From Ceratodon purpureus (Eukaryota > Streptophyta > Bryopsida > Pseudoditrichales > Ditrichaceae): a DNA stretch of 64,000 nucleotides. The stretch lies in NCBI GenBank assembly GCA_014871385.1, contig CM026426.1, forward strand, positions 105,125,281-105,189,280. Direction: 5' to 3'. Within the stretch, counting starts at the first letter, position 1. Every line of letters begins with the position of its first letter. The notes below the pieces were generated by a model. The model searched no databases, was not told where the DNA came from, and saw nothing but the letters and a program-made list of their open reading frames with translations. Positions 24,317-35,891 of this stretch are shown piece after piece. The translations under genes were made by a program, and so were the position numbers.

Positions 24317-25072
24317 GGCATTTCTAGGGACATTAAATATCTCGTACATGGAATAAAATTAAATTGAAAATTGTTTGAACCCATTTGAATTTCGTGAGTC
24401 AGGTTGATACAGGGAAGTATATCGTTGCAAATATTCATACCTCCATTTACTAAATATGTATTTTTGCTCAATTTCATTATTATATATGATATATGAAATC
24501 AAATCATTGTATGTGAGTTGATGAATAGTTCTTGATAGACCTTGGTAGATATGTTTTTAAATTTAGAATTATTTATTTATTCTACATATTTAGTCAGATA
24601 TAATTATCATGTATATATATTCATGTACTTTTATTTATGTCTCTATTTATTTCATAATGTGTTCTTTACGCCGTGAATGGTGTAGATTTGTTCTTTCGTT
24701 TCTGAAACTCTACATCTTAACATGTATATTTTTAATATACATGTTAATATTATAATATGTATAATATAATTATATATTCATTTACAAGTAGGTACTAATA
24801 TATTCATTAACAATTTAATGTCCAAGTAAGAATAGTACGAGAATAATAAACTATAATCTAATGTATACAAATCTTAAAATGATATACAAGTATATTCAAG
24901 TATATACGAAATACATTGTTAAAAATAATAGTATTAGATTATAGAATTTAATTCATTTATCATGGCAAATTATATACGTTTTTTAGAAGATTGAATTTTT
25001 TATATTTAATCATGAGAAGCAAATATTTAAACCATGGTATGCCTTGTATGATTGGCATGGGGTGAAAGTACG
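24317..25072. other. AT-rich interval with an older copy of the long repeat
   Basis: No gene. From about 24770 to 25072 the sequence is a diverged direct copy of 25150-25440 (shared TTTAAACCATGGTATGCCTT). Confidence 0.6.
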
Positions 25073-25530
25073 TTGACCTAAATGTAAGCCTAATATTCTT
25101 AAAGTACATGATAGTATCATAATTTAATTATAATATAATAATATAGTATAGTATACTAAAGCTCTAATATATTCATTTACAATTTTAGATTTAATTATTG
25201 ATTATAATACAAGAACAATAATCTATATTCAAGTATATACAAATCTAAAAATGATATACAAATATATTCAAGTATATATACAAAGTACATTGTTAAAAAA
25301 AAAGTATTAAATTATAGAATTCAATTCATTTATGATGGCAAATTCTTTATATTTTTTAAAAGGTTTATGGTTTTTTATATTTATTCATGAGAAGCGAATA
25401 TTTAAACCATGGTATGCCTTGTATGATTGGCATGGAAATTACACAAACCTTAATCAATTCATTAATGTTCTACCTTGACTTCTATTTGTACAATTTTATT
25501 ACATTCTAATAAGAAAGTGGAATGTTTGGT
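25073..25530. repeat. Left arm of a long inverted repeat
   Basis: About 455 bp that matches 26840-27295 in inverted orientation with few differences (by eye about 95 percent). Starts ACCTAAATGTAAGCC and ends at TAAGAAAGTGGAATG. Confidence 0.9.
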
Positions 25531-25900
25531 TCACTCATTTTTTAAAAAAAAATCATAAATTATGGATTCAAATGAAACGTATTAAACCAATGATCATAAT
25601 TATAATTGTAGTATTAATATATAATATCGAGAAAGGCTCTAGATGCTTGTCTAAGCATACAATCCCATTAATCAATTCTTTAATAATAAATTAAAATGAC
25701 ACATATAAGTAAATCCGGACTTTCGAAAGCCCACATCGGTCAAAGTCCCGTTTCCGAGTCTGGTCAAAGTCCCCTTCGTTACTCTGGAACATTCGGCTTC
25801 CCGCCCATGCCGCTTCATAAGCATAAGTTCCTTTGGGCGACGAAACAGTTGTTTCATTCTTAGTTTCCCTTCTGTTTCATCTACTTGTAGTTCATTTGCT

Positions 25901-26239
25901 GTGATGAGGAGGTCGGGCGGTGGTTTGAGGGTGTCAAGTTACCCGCCAGACGAGTGGGAGGTGGTTGTTTCCCCACAAGGAGTGGAGGAGCTTCGTCCCT
26001 GGTTTATGGCTGTGGAACGCGCCCGTGGTCGCGGCGTAGAGATTCCCCCGTGGAACCTCATTGCACGCCTAATGCAGCCTGGTGTGGAGTGGGATTGGAC
26101 TATTGCACATGGTCTAGAGCAACTGGAGATTATGAACGCTTCCAACATCAAGTTTCCCCTCACCTCCGGCGAGGGCTTCTCTATGCCTGATTCTAATGAG
26201 GAGGGGAGCGTGGATTTGGGGAGCCGACCACATGAGTGA
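25901..26239 (+). CDS. Small ORF in the core of the inverted repeat
   Basis: 112 residues, no recognised family. It has WEVVVSPQGVEELRPWFMAV, an Arg-rich stretch and an acidic end (DSNEEGSVDLGSRPHE). Its GC content is far above the AT-rich flanks. A GTGAGT donor-like site overlaps the stop, so it may be a first exon. Upstream lies GGTCAAAGTCC twice (about 25738 and 25763) and a CpG-richer stretch, a possible promoter. Confidence 0.35.
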   Translation: MMRRSGGGLRVSSYPPDEWEVVVSPQGVEELRPWFMAVERARGRGVEIPPWNLIARLMQPGVEWDWTIAHGLEQLEIMNASNIKFPLTSGEGFSMPDSNEEGSVDLGSRPHE

Positions 26240-26839
26240 GTAGGTGAATTGTTATCTCCTCGGAACCTTTAACCTTGTCCTCAGTTTGATGTTTTCATAA
26301 TAATAGATTGCGTTTGCTGTATGTATTGCGCAGAATTTTAATGGCTGGATGCTGAGTTCGTTCTGATTGTCAGGAGGATGAGTCCTTGCTTTTGACATGC
26401 ACTTTTCCGTTTTAAACCCTAAACATCATACCATCTGATCCTGTTTTTCTCTTTGCTCTTGAACTTGCAGGCATCTTCGATATACTTCTACGATTTTACT
26501 TTTTGCTGCTAATCACCTCAGATATGGAATGGGGACTTCAGGAGTAGTTAGCAGGACCGTTAGATTATACAATATTTGGAAACCATAGATGTAAAAATAG
26601 ATGACTTTCATCTTTTGGTAACTTTTGCTGATGGTGTTCCCCGTGTGGATTGTAAACTATTTTTGGAATGGAATGCCTTCAAAACAGGGTTCTTCTAGAC
26701 GAAAACCAGTGTTTCATCTGATGCTTTCATATTTGTATATTTCGTATTCTAATATGTCCATGCTATCTAGTAAATGTAGTAGTAAATTTTGTTTGAATCT
26801 ATGAATTATGAATTTTGTATTTTAAAATTATGCAAATGA

Positions 26840-27295
26840 AGCTAGCATTCCACTTTCTTATTAGAATGTAATAAAATTGTACGAATATTAGTCAAGATAC
26901 AACGTTAATGAATTGATTACGATTTTTGTAATTTAATGCCAATCATAGAAGGCATACCATGGTTTAAATATTCGCTTCTCATGAATAAATATAAAAAACC
27001 ATAAACCTTTTAAAAAATATAAAGAATTTTCCATAATAAATGAATTGAATTCTATAATTTAATACTTTTTTTTTTAACAATGTACTTCGTATATATACTT
27101 GAATATATTTGTATATCATTTTTAGATTTGTATATACTTGAATATAGATTATTATTCTCGTATTATAATCAATAATTAAATCTAAAATTGTAAATGAATA
27201 TATTAGAGCCTTAGTATACTATACTATATTATTATATTATAATTAAATTATGATACTATCATGTACTTTAAGAATATCAGGCTTATATTTAGGTA
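26840..27295. repeat. Right arm of the long inverted repeat
   Basis: Inverted partner of 25073-25530. The core between the arms is about 1.3 kb. Confidence 0.9.
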
Positions 27296-28519
27296 AATAT
27301 GTTTCCAATTTGAGTATATAAAATTCATTATCATTGCAAATAGTGTATTTGAATTTGATGCTTAGTCAAATAATTACAAATTATTATTACAAAATTGGAA
27401 GAAGCATTATTGAATTGATTAAAATTTAGTTAATTCAAAAAAATCAAAAATCAAAATCTAATGTAGATTCAAAAATGTATATAAATGCAAATATAATCAA
27501 AATGCAATACCAACTTCACATAATGCAAGCATGTTTTGAAGCATTGTAAAATATTACCAATTCATCAGAACCCTAAAAAAACGAGTTCCCTATCCTGTTT
27601 TGGTTTCATTGAAACTCACATTGGGTTGGTAACCTCAACCCATTCATAGTAGACATTAAGGGTCATGGTTCTCCAATCCCATGTGAGTTATTGGAGCCAT
27701 CATGGTGAATTCTTCTTAAGGTAAGAAAGAGCAGGTTTACCAAACCATATGGGGTTAACAATATGGAGACTGAATTGCACTATCTATCTTTAAAGTAAAT
27801 TCCTATAAAAAGTTATTTTCACTTTCTCACTACCCGAATCAGGTTCATAAAAATAAAATAAAAAAAGGGCCAGTAATATTTAACTAGCAATTCTTACAAA
27901 TATTAATAATACCATTCAGTGATTCTAATTAAACTAAAATTAATATTCCATAATGAAAATTAAATTTTTAAATTGCGGCATCTATGTACATGCTTGTATA
28001 TGAATTCTGAATTACCAGAATCTTCAAAATTGCATGGAACTTATTTGGAATAGAATTCTAATTCATAATTATACTATCATGTATTTTAAGAATAATATGA
28101 TGATAACATTCACGTAAATATGTTCCCAATTGGAGTATAGTAAATTAATTTTCATTTCTAACAGTGTATTCATATTAAATGCTTTTGTAATATAATAACA
28201 AACTATTATTTAAACTCTAATCTTGTGTAATTAAAATTGAATTTGTCTTTGAACATATTTTAACTTCGTATATCTCAAAGGATTATTAATAAATCATACA
28301 TAAATATTGAAAGGATTATTTCCCAATATCATATATTAATACTACAACAATCATGATCATTGTTGTAAGTGGATTCATTTGAATCCATAGATTGAGGTTC
28401 ATTTTTTTGGAATTATATAAAAGAGTAAGAGAACTAAGTACCGTTTAAGAATTCAAAAATTCGAAAAAGTATTGGTTAAATCTAGGTTTAAATTACACAA
28501 TAAATTCAAAAATGAAACA
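27296..28519. other. AT-rich interval
   Basis: No gene seen. About 28060-28170 is a diverged direct copy of 27240-27360 (shared TACTATCATGTA and TTTAAGAATA words). Confidence 0.5.
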
Positions 28520-28523
28520 TTTT

Positions 28524-28770
28524 AACCCGCGGGGAAGGGGCATTGAACCCCGTGGTGAAGGGGCATTGAACCCCGCGGGGACGGGGCATTGAACCCCGCG
28601 GTGAAGCGGCATTGAACCCCGCGGGGACGGGGCATTGAACCCCGCGGTGAAGCGGCATTGAACCCCGCGGGGACGGGGCATTGAACCCCGCGGTGAAGCG
28701 GCATTGAACCCCGCGGGGACGGGGCATTGAACCCCGCGGTGAAGCGGCATTATACCTCGCGGGAATGGGG
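28524..28770. repeat. 23-bp GC-rich minisatellite, about ten copies
   Basis: The unit is close to GGCATTGAACCCCGCGGKGA plus three bases, alternating GGGGACGG and GGTGAAGC types, so a 46-bp higher-order unit is visible. No stop codon occurs on the minus strand, and 23 is not a multiple of three, so all three minus frames translate into one 23-residue repeat (containing FNAASPRGS and PRGVQC). I do not call a gene. Confidence 0.93.
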
Positions 28771-29250
28771 CTTTTCTTTTCGGCGGCGCGGTCACTGGTC
28801 CTCGCGAGGGCGAGGAAGAGATCCCCACCCAGACCTCGTCCACGCGTGTTTTCTCCTGCTTCTGTGTGTGTTTAGTTCTTGCGTTCTTTTTCTGTGGTGG
28901 CGGGAATCTTGTTGTTGTGGGTTGAGGAGTGTGGCGCGAAGCTTCATGGGTTATGTGCGTTGTTAAGTAGTGTGAGAGCTTGTTTACCGCGCTTCTGGAC
29001 GTCATTTTCTTGGCAGTGTTTGCCAGTGGTTTTGTTTTTGGAGGAGTGTTTGCCGCTGGTAGTATTTGCCGCGAGTTCACTTCCGTGTGCGGTGATTTCT
29101 TTTACAGTTCCGTGTATTCGGCGTCGCAATTTGATGTTGATTCCCTTCGATTTCGTCTACAGCCGTGAGCATTAGGGTTTTAGGTGTCTTGTTTGTAAGA
29201 ATTGCGAGTGTTAGTTGTGCAGATTAGGTCGTAGGTTACAGTTGCGCAGA
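28771..29250 (+). promoter_or_regulatory. CpG-rich probable promoter of the inner element's main gene
   Basis: After the minisatellite the sequence is CpG-rich (GGCGGCGCGG, CTCGCGAGGGCGAGG), then turns into T- and G-rich transcribed-looking sequence with several GT-rich donor-like sites before the first clear coding exon at 30701. No clear TATA. The assignment rests on position only. Confidence 0.35.
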
Positions 29251-29549
29251 TTATTGGTTAGGTTTTTTTGTATTCAACGCGTTATTACAAACGGAGGGTT
29301 TTGGGTTGCACGTTGAGCGAAGCGGAGTTGGTTTTCTACATCAACGCCTGCACGTCCTTAGTCCCGACGGTTCAGACGTACGAATCTGAGAATTCAGGTG
29401 ACTTCTTCTTCATTTTATCCTTCTTTCCTTCTTCAATTTTTCATTCTTTCGGTTCTGCTCTTTCACCATGTGATCTCACGCATAGGGTTAAGATGTTATT
29501 CCAAGCTTAGGGTTAGCGTGTTTTCTTCATTTTTTGTCTAGAGTTTTAA

Positions 29550-29770
29550 TGTTCCTGCTTTCGTGTCTGTCTCTGTGTGTGTGAAAGTGTGCATGCTGTC
29601 TGATTTTGTGCATTTCTACTGTGGCTGTGTGTCTAGGTCTGTGTATTGTATATGTACGTGCGTTTTTGTGTGTATTATGTATTGTGTCTGTGTTTGTCTA
29701 TGTGTGTCGTTGTCTGAATTCTGTTTCAATTGTGAATGTGTGTGTGTTTATCGGAGAATTATTGTCTGTT
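29550..29770. repeat. TG-rich low-complexity stretch
   Basis: Irregular TGTGTG and GTCTGTG words. Open frames here are Cys/Val-rich and look non-coding. It lies in the presumed 5' intron. Confidence 0.6.
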
Positions 29771-30206
29771 TCTATACATGGCTGTGTCATTATGAACTTG
29801 TATTATTAAATGCTTGCAATAGCATTTTTTCCTAATTCTGTACTACATATCAACGTCGTCTGCATTGCGAAACATAGTCTTCAAACTCTGCATTGCGAAA
29901 CATAGTCTTTAAACTTTTTTTGGATATCTATGTAGGTACAGTCGCATTAGAATCCTATTAGGGGTCTTTTGAAAGCACCGCATTAGTTTTTCTTCTGCCA
30001 TTTCCGGATACACTCTAATGGGATGGGATACATATCTTGTCTTCTACGGATTCGTGTTCTGAACTTTGAAATGCCTTCCTTCTTGCAGGCAAAACACGTT
30101 GCAGCAACTTTACAACGGAGTAAGTTGAGGAAAATTCTCGAAATGGTCGACAGGTACTACATATTTCTGCAAATTGCCCAATCAAAACCTCCAAATGCAA
30201 GGACAG

Positions 30207-30658
30207 TTTAGCTCGAGTCGAGCTAAACAGCTTGCCAAAGAGAACTACCGCTTCACAGTTTAGCTCGACTCGAGCTAAACTCACATCCACCATGCATAAG
30301 AATGACTGAAATCCAAAATTAATTATTAATTCAAATTCAGTAATTGATACAGTTTAGCTCGACTCGAGATAAATTGTAGCCAAATGCTATTCTGCACACA
30401 GAATTTAAGCTCAATTCGAGCTAGAATTCAGTGTGCAGAATAGCATTTGGCTACAGTTTAGCTCGAGTCGAGCTAAACTAAAGGTCAACCTCCCGAAACA
30501 TACCCGGGAGATCCACTTCAGTTTAGCTCAAGTCGAGCTAAATTGTGAGCGCTCCATCGTGAAGCCCAAGCAGTTTAGCTCGACTGGAGCTAAACTGTAG
30601 TGATATGTCATGTGTTATTGTTTCAATAGAACCAACATTTAGCTCGAATCGAGCTAAA
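30207..30658. repeat. Palindrome cluster upstream of the main coding exon (seven copies)
   Basis: 21-bp palindromes of the GCTCGA type at 30207, 30259, 30353 (one change), 30457, 30522, 30574 and 30638, plus a degenerate one near 30404. All are before the coding exon at 30701, so in the 5' intron or leader. Confidence 0.93.
30353..30478. repeat. 126-bp compound palindrome
   Basis: Two 21-bp palindromes flank inverted copies of TGTAGCCAAATGCTATTCTG and on to CACAC, with AATTTAAGCTC and GAGCTAGAATT at the centre. The whole can fold into a stem of about 60 bp with few mismatches. Confidence 0.88.
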
Positions 30659-30700
30659 TGGCTTCAAATTTCTCTAATGGTAAATGTCTCCTCCTTGCAG

Positions 30701-33700
30701 CGAGGAGAAAGCAAGGGTACTTGCGGCGCTACAACATTTCTTCAAGCCTGTTCCTACCTCGGATTCAGATGACGATGACGGGGATGACTCAAACACATTT
30801 GAGCCGTGGACCTTCAAAGACCCCTCGAAGGTTAGAAATTGGACATTGCGATGGGTTGCACACACACCATATCTAACGTTCGCAACCATTTTCAAGGGTG
30901 AAGTCGATGATCCCCACGTCATCGACATGGATACAAAGGTCACCGAGTTTGACCATAAGGAGAGAGATCAAATAAAGATCCTCTGCTCATCTATGGGGAC
31001 TCATCCATACCTCTTCTCCATAGTAGTAGACGTAGCAGAGAACCTCTTCGACTCCATTTCCTTAATGGAAAGTCTGTCCAATTCACCTTACGACGAGATA
31101 GTGTCCACGATGAGGCAAGAAGTACTGGACAGGAAATGGGCAACCAAAGATGGACGAACTCTCCCGGCGAAATCCCTAGCGCGGAAACTGAGGAATGTTG
31201 TCAGCACCCTTGCGCTCCGCGCAACGGAGGCAAAGGTGAAGGAGAACCTTGGAAAATCTCATATCGACGTTTCTGGAGTGACAGCAACCGGGAGCCAAAT
31301 GGGAAGCCAACAGACAAGACGCAGTAGGGGGAGAGCAATAGTTCCATCCCAAAGCCGAGGCGCTTCTGCAACTCCCACACCCCTCTCACCATTGAAGAAG
31401 AAAGGCCTCGAGAAGAAAACTGACAAGCCAAAGCCCAAGAAGGACTTGCTCTTATCTGTAGAGGACTTGGCAACAAGTTTGAACTCTGGTCTCGGGGAAC
31501 TCCCTAAGGTGAACAAGGTTGGAGAGGTCCTGGACTTCGATAACGCCAATTGCATTTACCAGAATTTCTTTGCTCATTGCCAGGACGAGTTCGTCTTCAA
31601 AACAAATGGGCAACCAAAGAAGTTCAGTGTGGACATGACGCGGTGCAAGCCCGCACCGGCCCATTGGACTATCCGTGCATATGAGAAGCGGGGCATGGAG
31701 GAGATGAAGAATTACTTGGTCAACATGCCGGATAGGACACAGAAGCAAACCCTGTGTCTGATGCTAGGCACGAAGGCACGTCCTCAACAAGAAGAGGATC
31801 TAAGGGGCTGTACATTCCACATCATCAACGGGCAACACAACGTGGCGGCGTCCAAATCTCTCATCGAGGATAACGCCAGTGAGGAGTTGGTGAGGGACTT
31901 CAGGAGGTGGGATGCGTACATCGTTTGGACGCTTGATATAGATAAGCTGCGAAAGATCTCAGCATTCTATAATCGGGTGAACCATCTCGCACCCTTTAAG
32001 CCAACTTGGGCGAGCAATATACTTGCCGCAAGAACAGTGTGGGTGAAGTATGGTAAGCCCCAAAAGAAACATGCTGCCGCTGGTGCTGCCGACCGGAGGA
32101 GTACAGGTCCAAAAAGTAATCCCGCGTCGAAGACGTACGACGTAAGTTCACTGATTCATTAGCATTGGCAGTTTAGCTCGACTCGAGCTAAACTGTCTGC
32201 AGTTTAGCTCGAGTCGAGCTAAATATTGATAATCTTCTTTGTTTTCATTATTCTGGTGTACCTCGAGCAATTTAGCTTGTGTCGAGCTAAAGAGTAGTTC
32301 CGTAACAGCATCATTTAAGGTTTCTTCCTGTGCGTATGCAGAACTTTGTGAATGCAATCAGGGAGCGCTTCGCTATGATCGATGTGGCGAAGCATCAAGC
32401 CATGGTGGCGAAGAAGGGAGGGAAGAACACTATCTCCCTAACAAACGAGCTGTTTATCATCACATCCAGTGATGAAACATGGGATCTGTGGAAGGAGGTG
32501 ATCGCGTCTGCGGCATGTGGTGGACTCATTGATCCCGACACCGAAGCTCCTCATAAGAAATTCTATGAGAAGAAGGGGTTCGTTCCGGACAAGGATGGGA
32601 CGCTTCCAAGGGAGTTCTTCAAATGGCTCAGGAACTTGACAGAGGATCACCAGAAGATGTGTAAGCACATCCTGCATAAGTCTGGGCCTAGTCGGAAGTA
32701 CACATATCCGAAGGTTACCATCAAGCAGAATACGAGTGTATTGGAGGACTGCTACTCGGTCAAGGAGTGGGCAGAGCGGAGAAAACAAAAGGCTGTAGCT
32801 CAAGCGGAGTTCAACAACATTAATCCAACGCTCCATTTATTCAAGAGAGACGGCTTTGATGTACCCACTTGGAAGCATTTCAAGAAGACTTACTATGTCT
32901 CCAAGGAGTCCAAGCACGTTCTGCTTGATTGGGGTATTCCAGACTCGTACTGGACTAACTCCAGAGCTACACAGTTCCGCAACAAGTCGGCCAAGGATCT
33001 CTCCCCATATGCGGTTGAGTTCTTCAAAACCTTCCTGAAGGTTCGACATGCATTTCAGTGTCCTTCAGCTGAGATGTGGTTCCTCCCATTCATCAGGGAG
33101 CCTCGACTCGCCTTCGGATCTTGGCCCTCCGATATATGGAGGTTGGCGGGCGGCGCACTCACATTTGGAATCCTCGACTTCCGGTTCCTCCCAACCTACA
33201 AGACGAGGCACAACTACACTTTGGAGAACCCCTTCTTCATGGAGTTCTTCAAAATGATCGATGAGTATGGGCAGCCCGAGTTTCACGATGTTCGCCACTG
33301 GCTTCTCATTTGCGGAGACGATGAGGACTTCGCCCAGGTGCTCACTTGGGTGGAGCGAAACACCTTGAGTGGTCGTAGAAGAGTCCATTCTGAGTATTTA
33401 CCCGCTCCTAACGAGCGACTGCGCGGACACCCACCAAAGAGCAGAATCGCGATGGAACCCGTCAAACTCTTGTTTCTCATTGATGATAATGTACTTGAGA
33501 GCGACGGGTCAACGCCTGAACCTCTGATCAAGTACACAACTCCGGACCACCCACTGTACAAGGACAACAGGAAGTTCAACGAAAGGAGGTACGCAATGTA
33601 TCCATCCGAGTTAAGGATGGAGTTCTACCTGCGTGTCCACGACACTTTCTGCAGTACTGAGGGGGCGGTTTATCAGCTCTATGCTGGAACGAAGGCCCTT

Positions 33701-34787
33701 ATGGCCGCCGCGGTAAGTGTTTCCACACTTTAGCTCGAGTCGAGTTAAATCGTTCTACTGTTTTGATCTTATGCACCATGTATGCATAGACTTCCACACT
33801 TTAGCTCGAGTCGAGCTAAACCTCGTTTACCTTGCCTTTGTTTTTTCAGATGCTCTCGATCTCGGCTTTCGTGGTCGCGGATGATAGTGACTCCTCTCAT
33901 ATGATCGAAGCTCAGTCACTTGGATTAACTCTGGACCCAACCGATTTTAGTGTCGACGCTTATTATGTCGATATGGAACGCTTTCCGGAATATGGCAGAG
34001 CCGTGCGAATAAGGGAAAGGCACAGCTGAGGAGGAGGGTGACAATGTTGATTTGGAGGAGGATGCCCCCACCGAGGAACAGACCCCCTCCTCCAGTGCTG
34101 CGGACATTAGCAATGAGAGCGATGCTCCGCCTTCTGATCCGGTAAGTCAGACAACATCTGAGGGTGGAGTGGGAAGAAGACTCGATTTCCTTGACGTCGA
34201 CATTACGCGTACGAACGATGAGAGACCGGGTTCTGCACCGGAGCTAGGATCCGGAAGTGGGAGAAAGACTGGCGGTGCGCGAAGTACTGGAAAGCCGGCA
34301 CAGAAGAAGAAGAAGCCCAACCCTACAGCTCGGCAAGCCTCTCCGTTAGGGAGAGCCGCTCCCTCTCCGAATGTTCAAGCTCTTATGGCAGAATTACAGG
34401 CGTCCAGGGAAAGGAAGAGAGACTTACAAGATAAGATGGCACAGCTAGAAAATGGATATAGAGAAGACTGTGCAGGCGACAGTGCACGCGGCTCAGCGAG
34501 GCATCAGTAACGTCCCTATTTTCCCGAATGCGGGTCTAGTTCTGCCCAACGTCCAGCCGATAGGTAGCGCCCCACCTTCTCCGCGAGTACTTGAGATTTT
34601 GGGATCCCCTACCAGTGGTGCAAAATTGCCAATGTCGGATCCGAGTCCCGCATCAGTGCCTGAGCCAAGCCATCATTGCACCGACCAGGTCATGCGTGAC
34701 CCTAGTCCCAGCCCACCCTGTTCTCCCTCCCACAATCAGACTCAGGGAGATGCTCCTGAGACATCTTCAGGTCCCTCCCAAACTTAG
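30701..34787 (+). CDS. Large spliced gene: ParB/DGQHR-like motif and methyltransferase-like part
   Basis: Clear exons: 30701-32141, 32342-33712 and 33850-34029, each with CAG acceptors and GTAAG donors; coding-like sequence continues to 34787 in other frames, so the 3' part is damaged or spliced differently. Exon 1: acidic N-terminus, helical domain, basic Ser/Lys linker (KKKGLEKKTDKPKPKKD), then CTFHIINGQHNVAASKSL with WTLDIDKLRKISAFYNRVNH. This resembles the GERR/DGQHR region of ParB-Srx folds. Exon 2: VLLDWGIPDSYW, then PSELRMEFYLRVHD and GAVYQLYAGTKALMAA, followed in exon 3 by SAFVVADD. The order recalls beta-class N6/N4 DNA methyltransferases (catalytic motif, then KP-L-L and D-FAG motifs), but key residues differ, so activity is doubtful. 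The end is Pro/Ser-rich with a coiled coil. All introns carry the palindromes. Both domain names are inference. Confidence 0.6.
32172..32291. repeat. Palindromes in intron 32142-32341 (three copies)
   Basis: Copies at 32172-32192, 32203-32223 and 32271-32291 (the last with changes in the centre). All lie between the donor at 32142 and the acceptor ending at 32341. Confidence 0.93.
33729..33820. repeat. Palindromes in intron 33713-33849 (two copies)
   Basis: Copies at 33729-33749 and 33800-33820, both preceded by TTCCACAC, both inside the intron. Confidence 0.93.
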
Positions 34788-34890
34788 ATTTTTTAAACTC
34801 GGAATTTTGTAGATGAGGTGTTAATACCGGAGTAGTTCACTGAAATGTGCATTTTGTACCAAAACGATTGTAATTAATACAAATGGGCTG

Positions 34891-35304
34891 TTTAGCTCGA
34901 CCCGAGCTAAACCGTTCAACTTTTTTCCAATCCCTTCTATGTCAGCTTCATTGATCATTCTCTGATGACTCTATAGTTCTCTTGCAATGCCCAGGTCACG
35001 AAGTGCATGAGGAAGTGGACGATCTTCGGATCGTGGATGATGTTGTCATGGCCCAAACTGCGGACAAGCCTGTACGCTTTTCATTCCTTTCTGATGTTTC
35101 GTTCATGTAAGTGGGTTAAGTGATGGTAGCTGCTCGCATCTGTTCTTGCCTCCTTCATGTCTTTAGTTTAGCTCGAAGCCACCTAAAATGATTGATCTTT
35201 TTCTACTTTCATCTAGGTTCGTGCTAGCTTATGTCGGCTTCTTCCTTCAAGGTCCGTTCGACCTTTACACTTGCACTCAGCAGTTTAGGTCGATTCGACC
35301 TAAA
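34891..35304. repeat. Palindromes between the late exons (three copies)
   Basis: 34891-34911 (GCTCGA type), a broken copy at about 35167, and 35284-35304 of the GGTCGA type. The GGTCGA type again appears towards the end of the element, as on the left. Confidence 0.88.
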
Positions 35305-35586
35305 CCGAAATCTCTTCCCAATGCTAATTTATCCCCTTTGCAGATGCCGAGGCTACGATCAACAACTACAGGATCCGGGGCAAGGAAGTCCGCCGACTCC
35401 CACTCTAAACCATCCAGTACCCGTCGCCACTCTCTGCCAGAGTCAAGCATAGGTGACAGGCGTAGGCAGAAGTTGCAACGTCTTCTTGATAGTCCAATGA
35501 TGCAGGTTGAGGGAATGTCCTGGACACGTCAGCGCCAACGGGAATTTGTCAAGTCAAGAATTAAGGCTTACGGAGGGACTCCATAA
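34994..35586 (+). CDS. Terminal exons, short basic protein end
   Basis: An exon at about 34994-35070 (translating HEVHEEVDDLRIVDDVVMAQ) with GTACGC donor, and a last exon 35343-35586 after TTTGCAG: basic and Ser-rich (GARKSADSHSKPSSTRRHS), ending QRQREFVKSRIKAYGGTP. AATAAAA at 35682-35688 fits a polyadenylation signal. It may be the 3' end of the gene starting at 30701 or a separate small gene; a stop at 34787 favours separation or further decay. No family recognised. Confidence 0.45.
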
Positions 35587-35891
35587 CCATATAGAGGATA
35601 CTATGTACTGTATAGCAATGGCGCAGACAATATAGACGATTATAAGAGTCCTCTGTGTTATTTCAATGTAATTATGTTTTGAATAAAACGATTGATCTGT
35701 TTGTCAAATTTTCTCGTCTGCTATTTTTGCCTCATTGTCTTGCACACTTTTTGTGTTATTCAAGTTTCCGAATGTAATTTATGTGATTGGACATTGCCTT
35801 TTATTGAAACCTTGGTTTAGAAAAGGTAATGAATAGTTACTACTAAAAATACAGGGGATGTGGTATATTCTTTTTCCTTGTTTATATTGCG

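Noticed and set aside
28493-29080. Repetitive 195-residue protein on the minus strand
   Set aside because: It is the translation of a 23-bp minisatellite in which all minus frames are open.
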